A stretch of 21,099 bases of DNA from Nanobdellota archaeon (GTDB lineage Archaea > Nanobdellota > Nanobdellia > Pacearchaeales > GW2011-AR1). A program made the position numbers and the translations under genes. The notes below the pieces were generated by a model. It was not told where the DNA came from and did no database searches. It saw only the letters and a program-made list of their open reading frames with translations. The DNA is taken from assembly GCA_018897135.1 (NCBI GenBank), contig JAHILJ010000027.1:1-21099 (forward strand). The letters are read 5' to 3'. Positions 19,799 through 21,099 of the stretch are shown here, in pieces (the first letter of the stretch is position 1; each line of letters begins with the position of its first letter).

Positions 19799-20929
19799 AT
19801 GAAAAAAATAGCATTATTTCATCCTTGGATAAAATCTCGTGGAGGCGGAGAAAAAGTTGTTTTAGAATTTTTAGAAAAATCTAAACATGAAATTGATTTG
19901 TTCACGTGGGTTTATGATGAAGAAAATACTTTTGAAGGATTTAAAAAATTTAAAATAAATGTTATTGCTCCAAAATTTGCAAAAAAATTATCAAGGTTCC
20001 ATCTTCTTAGGGGTTTATTTTTACCAATTAGTTTATTGAAAAAAATTCCATTAGAAAAATATGATAAATTTTTAATTTCTACGTCAGGGATTGGAGAGTT
20101 TATAACTTTTAGAAATTACAAAAAAGGGCAAACTTATGCTTATATTCATACCCCCTTAAGGGAAGCTAATGAAAAAATTGTTGAATGGAATTTGGAAAAT
20201 AGATACAATTCATTTTTAAAAAAACAGATTTATCTAATTGCAGTAAAAATTTATAGAATTTTTGAGAAAAGAGCTTGGAAAAAGTTAGATGTAGTTATCT
20301 TTAATTCAGAATTAAGTAAACAAAGGGCAGAAGAAAGCAATCTTCTTAAAAAGAAAAAAAATTTTATTATTTATCCTCCAATTGAAAATGTGAAAAAGGA
20401 AAAAGGAAAAAATGAAAATTATTTTTTATATGTTTCAAGAATCAATGCCCCTAAGAGACAATTAGAACTTTTAGGAGCTTGGGAAAAATTTAGTAAGAAA
20501 TTTCCCAAATACAAATTAATTTTAGTTGGTTCTGAAGAAAATAAAAATTATTCTAAAGTTGTTAAAAAAAAGATTAAAGAATTAAAAAATATTGAACTTA
20601 AATCTGGATTAAAAAAAGAAAAATTAGAAAATCTTTATTCTAATTGTTTAGCAGGATTATTTTTAGGTTATCAAGAAGATTTTGGAATTGTTCCTTTAGA
20701 GATTGTTAATTGTGGGAAACCCTTGATTGCAGTTGATGAGGGGGGTTTTGTTGGAGCAATTGGCAATTTTCACAAAATAAAAGAAAAGCAAAATTCAAAA
20801 GAAATGATTGAAGAGATTGAAAAGGCTTTAGAGAATTTTGTTAGAGCAAAGAAGAAAATAAAAACAGAAAATAAAATAAAATATCAAAATTTCATTAAAG
20901 AAATTGATAAAATAATTGATAAAATTTAA
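19799..20929 (+). CDS. GT-B glycosyltransferase, family 4
   Basis: 376-aa retaining glycosyltransferase of the GT4 type, cytosolic or membrane-associated. The N-terminal Rossmann domain begins KKIALFHPWIKSRGGGEKVV (2-21), with the glycine-rich loop that faces the acceptor, and contains TYAYIHTPLRE (112-122). The C-terminal donor domain has FLYVSRINAPKR (209-220), KLILVGSEEN, and the E-x7-E motif EDFGIVPLE (293-301) followed by GKPLIAVDEGG. It resembles archaeal glycan mannosyl/glucosyltransferases acting on nucleotide-sugar donors. The donor is unknown. It is the first of at least two putative glycan genes beyond AglB and is separated by 1 nt from the next. Confidence 0.88.
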   Translation: MKKIALFHPWIKSRGGGEKVVLEFLEKSKHEIDLFTWVYDEENTFEGFKKFKINVIAPKFAKKLSRFHLLRGLFLPISLLKKIPLEKYDKFLISTSGIGEFITFRNYKKGQTYAYIHTPLREANEKIVEWNLENRYNSFLKKQIYLIAVKIYRIFEKRAWKKLDVVIFNSELSKQRAEESNLLKKKKNFIIYPPIENVKKEKGKNENYFLYVSRINAPKRQLELLGAWEKFSKKFPKYKLILVGSEENKNYSKVVKKKIKELKNIELKSGLKKEKLENLYSNCLAGLFLGYQEDFGIVPLEIVNCGKPLIAVDEGGFVGAIGNFHKIKEKQNSKEMIEEIEKALENFVRAKKKIKTENKIKYQNFIKEIDKIIDKI

Positions 20930-20930
20930 A

Positions 20931-21099
20931 ATGAAAAAAATAAAAGTTTATTTGCAGTATCCTTGGAAGTTCCCAGATTCCCCTTATTACAAATATTTAA
21001 TTCAAGATACTCCAAAGGAAATAGAATTTCAGAATACAAAAAAACAAAAAGGTGTAATAACCGGTAAAAGATTTTTTTGGATTTCAAATTTTTTAAAAA
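20931..21099 (+). CDS. Partial gene, probable glycosyltransferase N-terminus
   Basis: An ATG 1 nt after the previous stop opens a frame that runs off the window edge (56 codons visible). The visible protein begins MKKIKVYLQYPWKFPDSPYY and contains a KKQKGVITGKRFFW segment, consistent with the first strand and acceptor loop of a GT-B enzyme. No catalytic motif is visible yet. The family call is inferred from the strand pattern, the neighbouring glycosyltransferase and the tight spacing. Confidence 0.55.
   Translation, partial: MKKIKVYLQYPWKFPDSPYYKYLIQDTPKEIEFQNTKKQKGVITGKRFFWISNFLK

Noticed and set aside
1..21099. CRISPR arrays, tRNA or rRNA genes, transposases, integrases.
   Set aside because: No regularly spaced direct repeats, cloverleaf-like segments, rRNA stretches or mobile-element proteins were found on either strand by reading. 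The only hint of mobility is the duplicated pfdA end.

Overview
The window is archaeal, very AT-rich, and most likely from a DPANN lineage of the Pacearchaeota/Woesearchaeota type. The archaeal call rests on the gene content (aIF1/SUI1, eS4, eL32, eL19, archaeal-type uL30 and uL15, prefoldin alpha, AglB) and on TATA boxes centred 23-27 nt upstream of start codons, the layout expected of leaderless transcripts. The DPANN call is an inference from low GC, trimmed ribosomal proteins (uL30, uL18) and missing neighbours of the usual archaeal operon.

Positions 10-8632 are the distal part of the archaeal S10/spc ribosomal superoperon, all on the plus strand: uL29, aIF1, uS17, an unrecognised 114-aa gene, uL14, uL24, eS4, uL5, uS14, uS8, uL6, eL32, eL19, uL18, uS5, uL30, uL15 and SecY. 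Genes overlap or lie within about 20 nt of one another, except for one 50-nt gap before uL24. The RNase P protein gene rnp1 is absent from its usual place, and the unknown gene sits between uS17 and uL14. SecY is followed by an EMC3/YidC-like insertase with its own promoter, a small VIT1-like membrane protein and prefoldin alpha. Protein synthesis, membrane insertion and folding are therefore adjacent.

Positions 10223-13460 form a conflict/toxin-antitoxin island. In order it holds an MNT-type nucleotidyltransferase and HEPN pair, a GIY-YIG nuclease-like protein with an unrecognised N-terminal region, a 94-aa hypothetical, a ribbon-helix-helix (RHH) antitoxin gene broken by an in-frame stop (minus strand), and an AbrB/RelE pair (minus strand) with a palindromic operator-like site. 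The MNT/HEPN cassette is followed by what looks like a decayed second copy of the 3' end of the prefoldin gene. This suggests the cassette arrived by insertion or duplication at that gene end.

Positions 13465-14274 (minus) encode an eIF2B-alpha/ribose-1,5-bisphosphate isomerase family enzyme. A 225-nt intergenic stretch follows, with a hairpin and a GC-richer patch. From 14500 to the end, all plus strand, are a SpoIIM-like membrane protein and a surface-glycan module: a UDP-GlcNAc:polyprenyl-phosphate GlcNAc-1-P transferase (AglH/Alg7 type), the oligosaccharyltransferase AglB/STT3, a SAM methyltransferase, a GT-B glycosyltransferase, and the start of another protein cut by the window edge. 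Together these would start the lipid-linked glycan, extend or modify it, and transfer it to asparagines of exported proteins.
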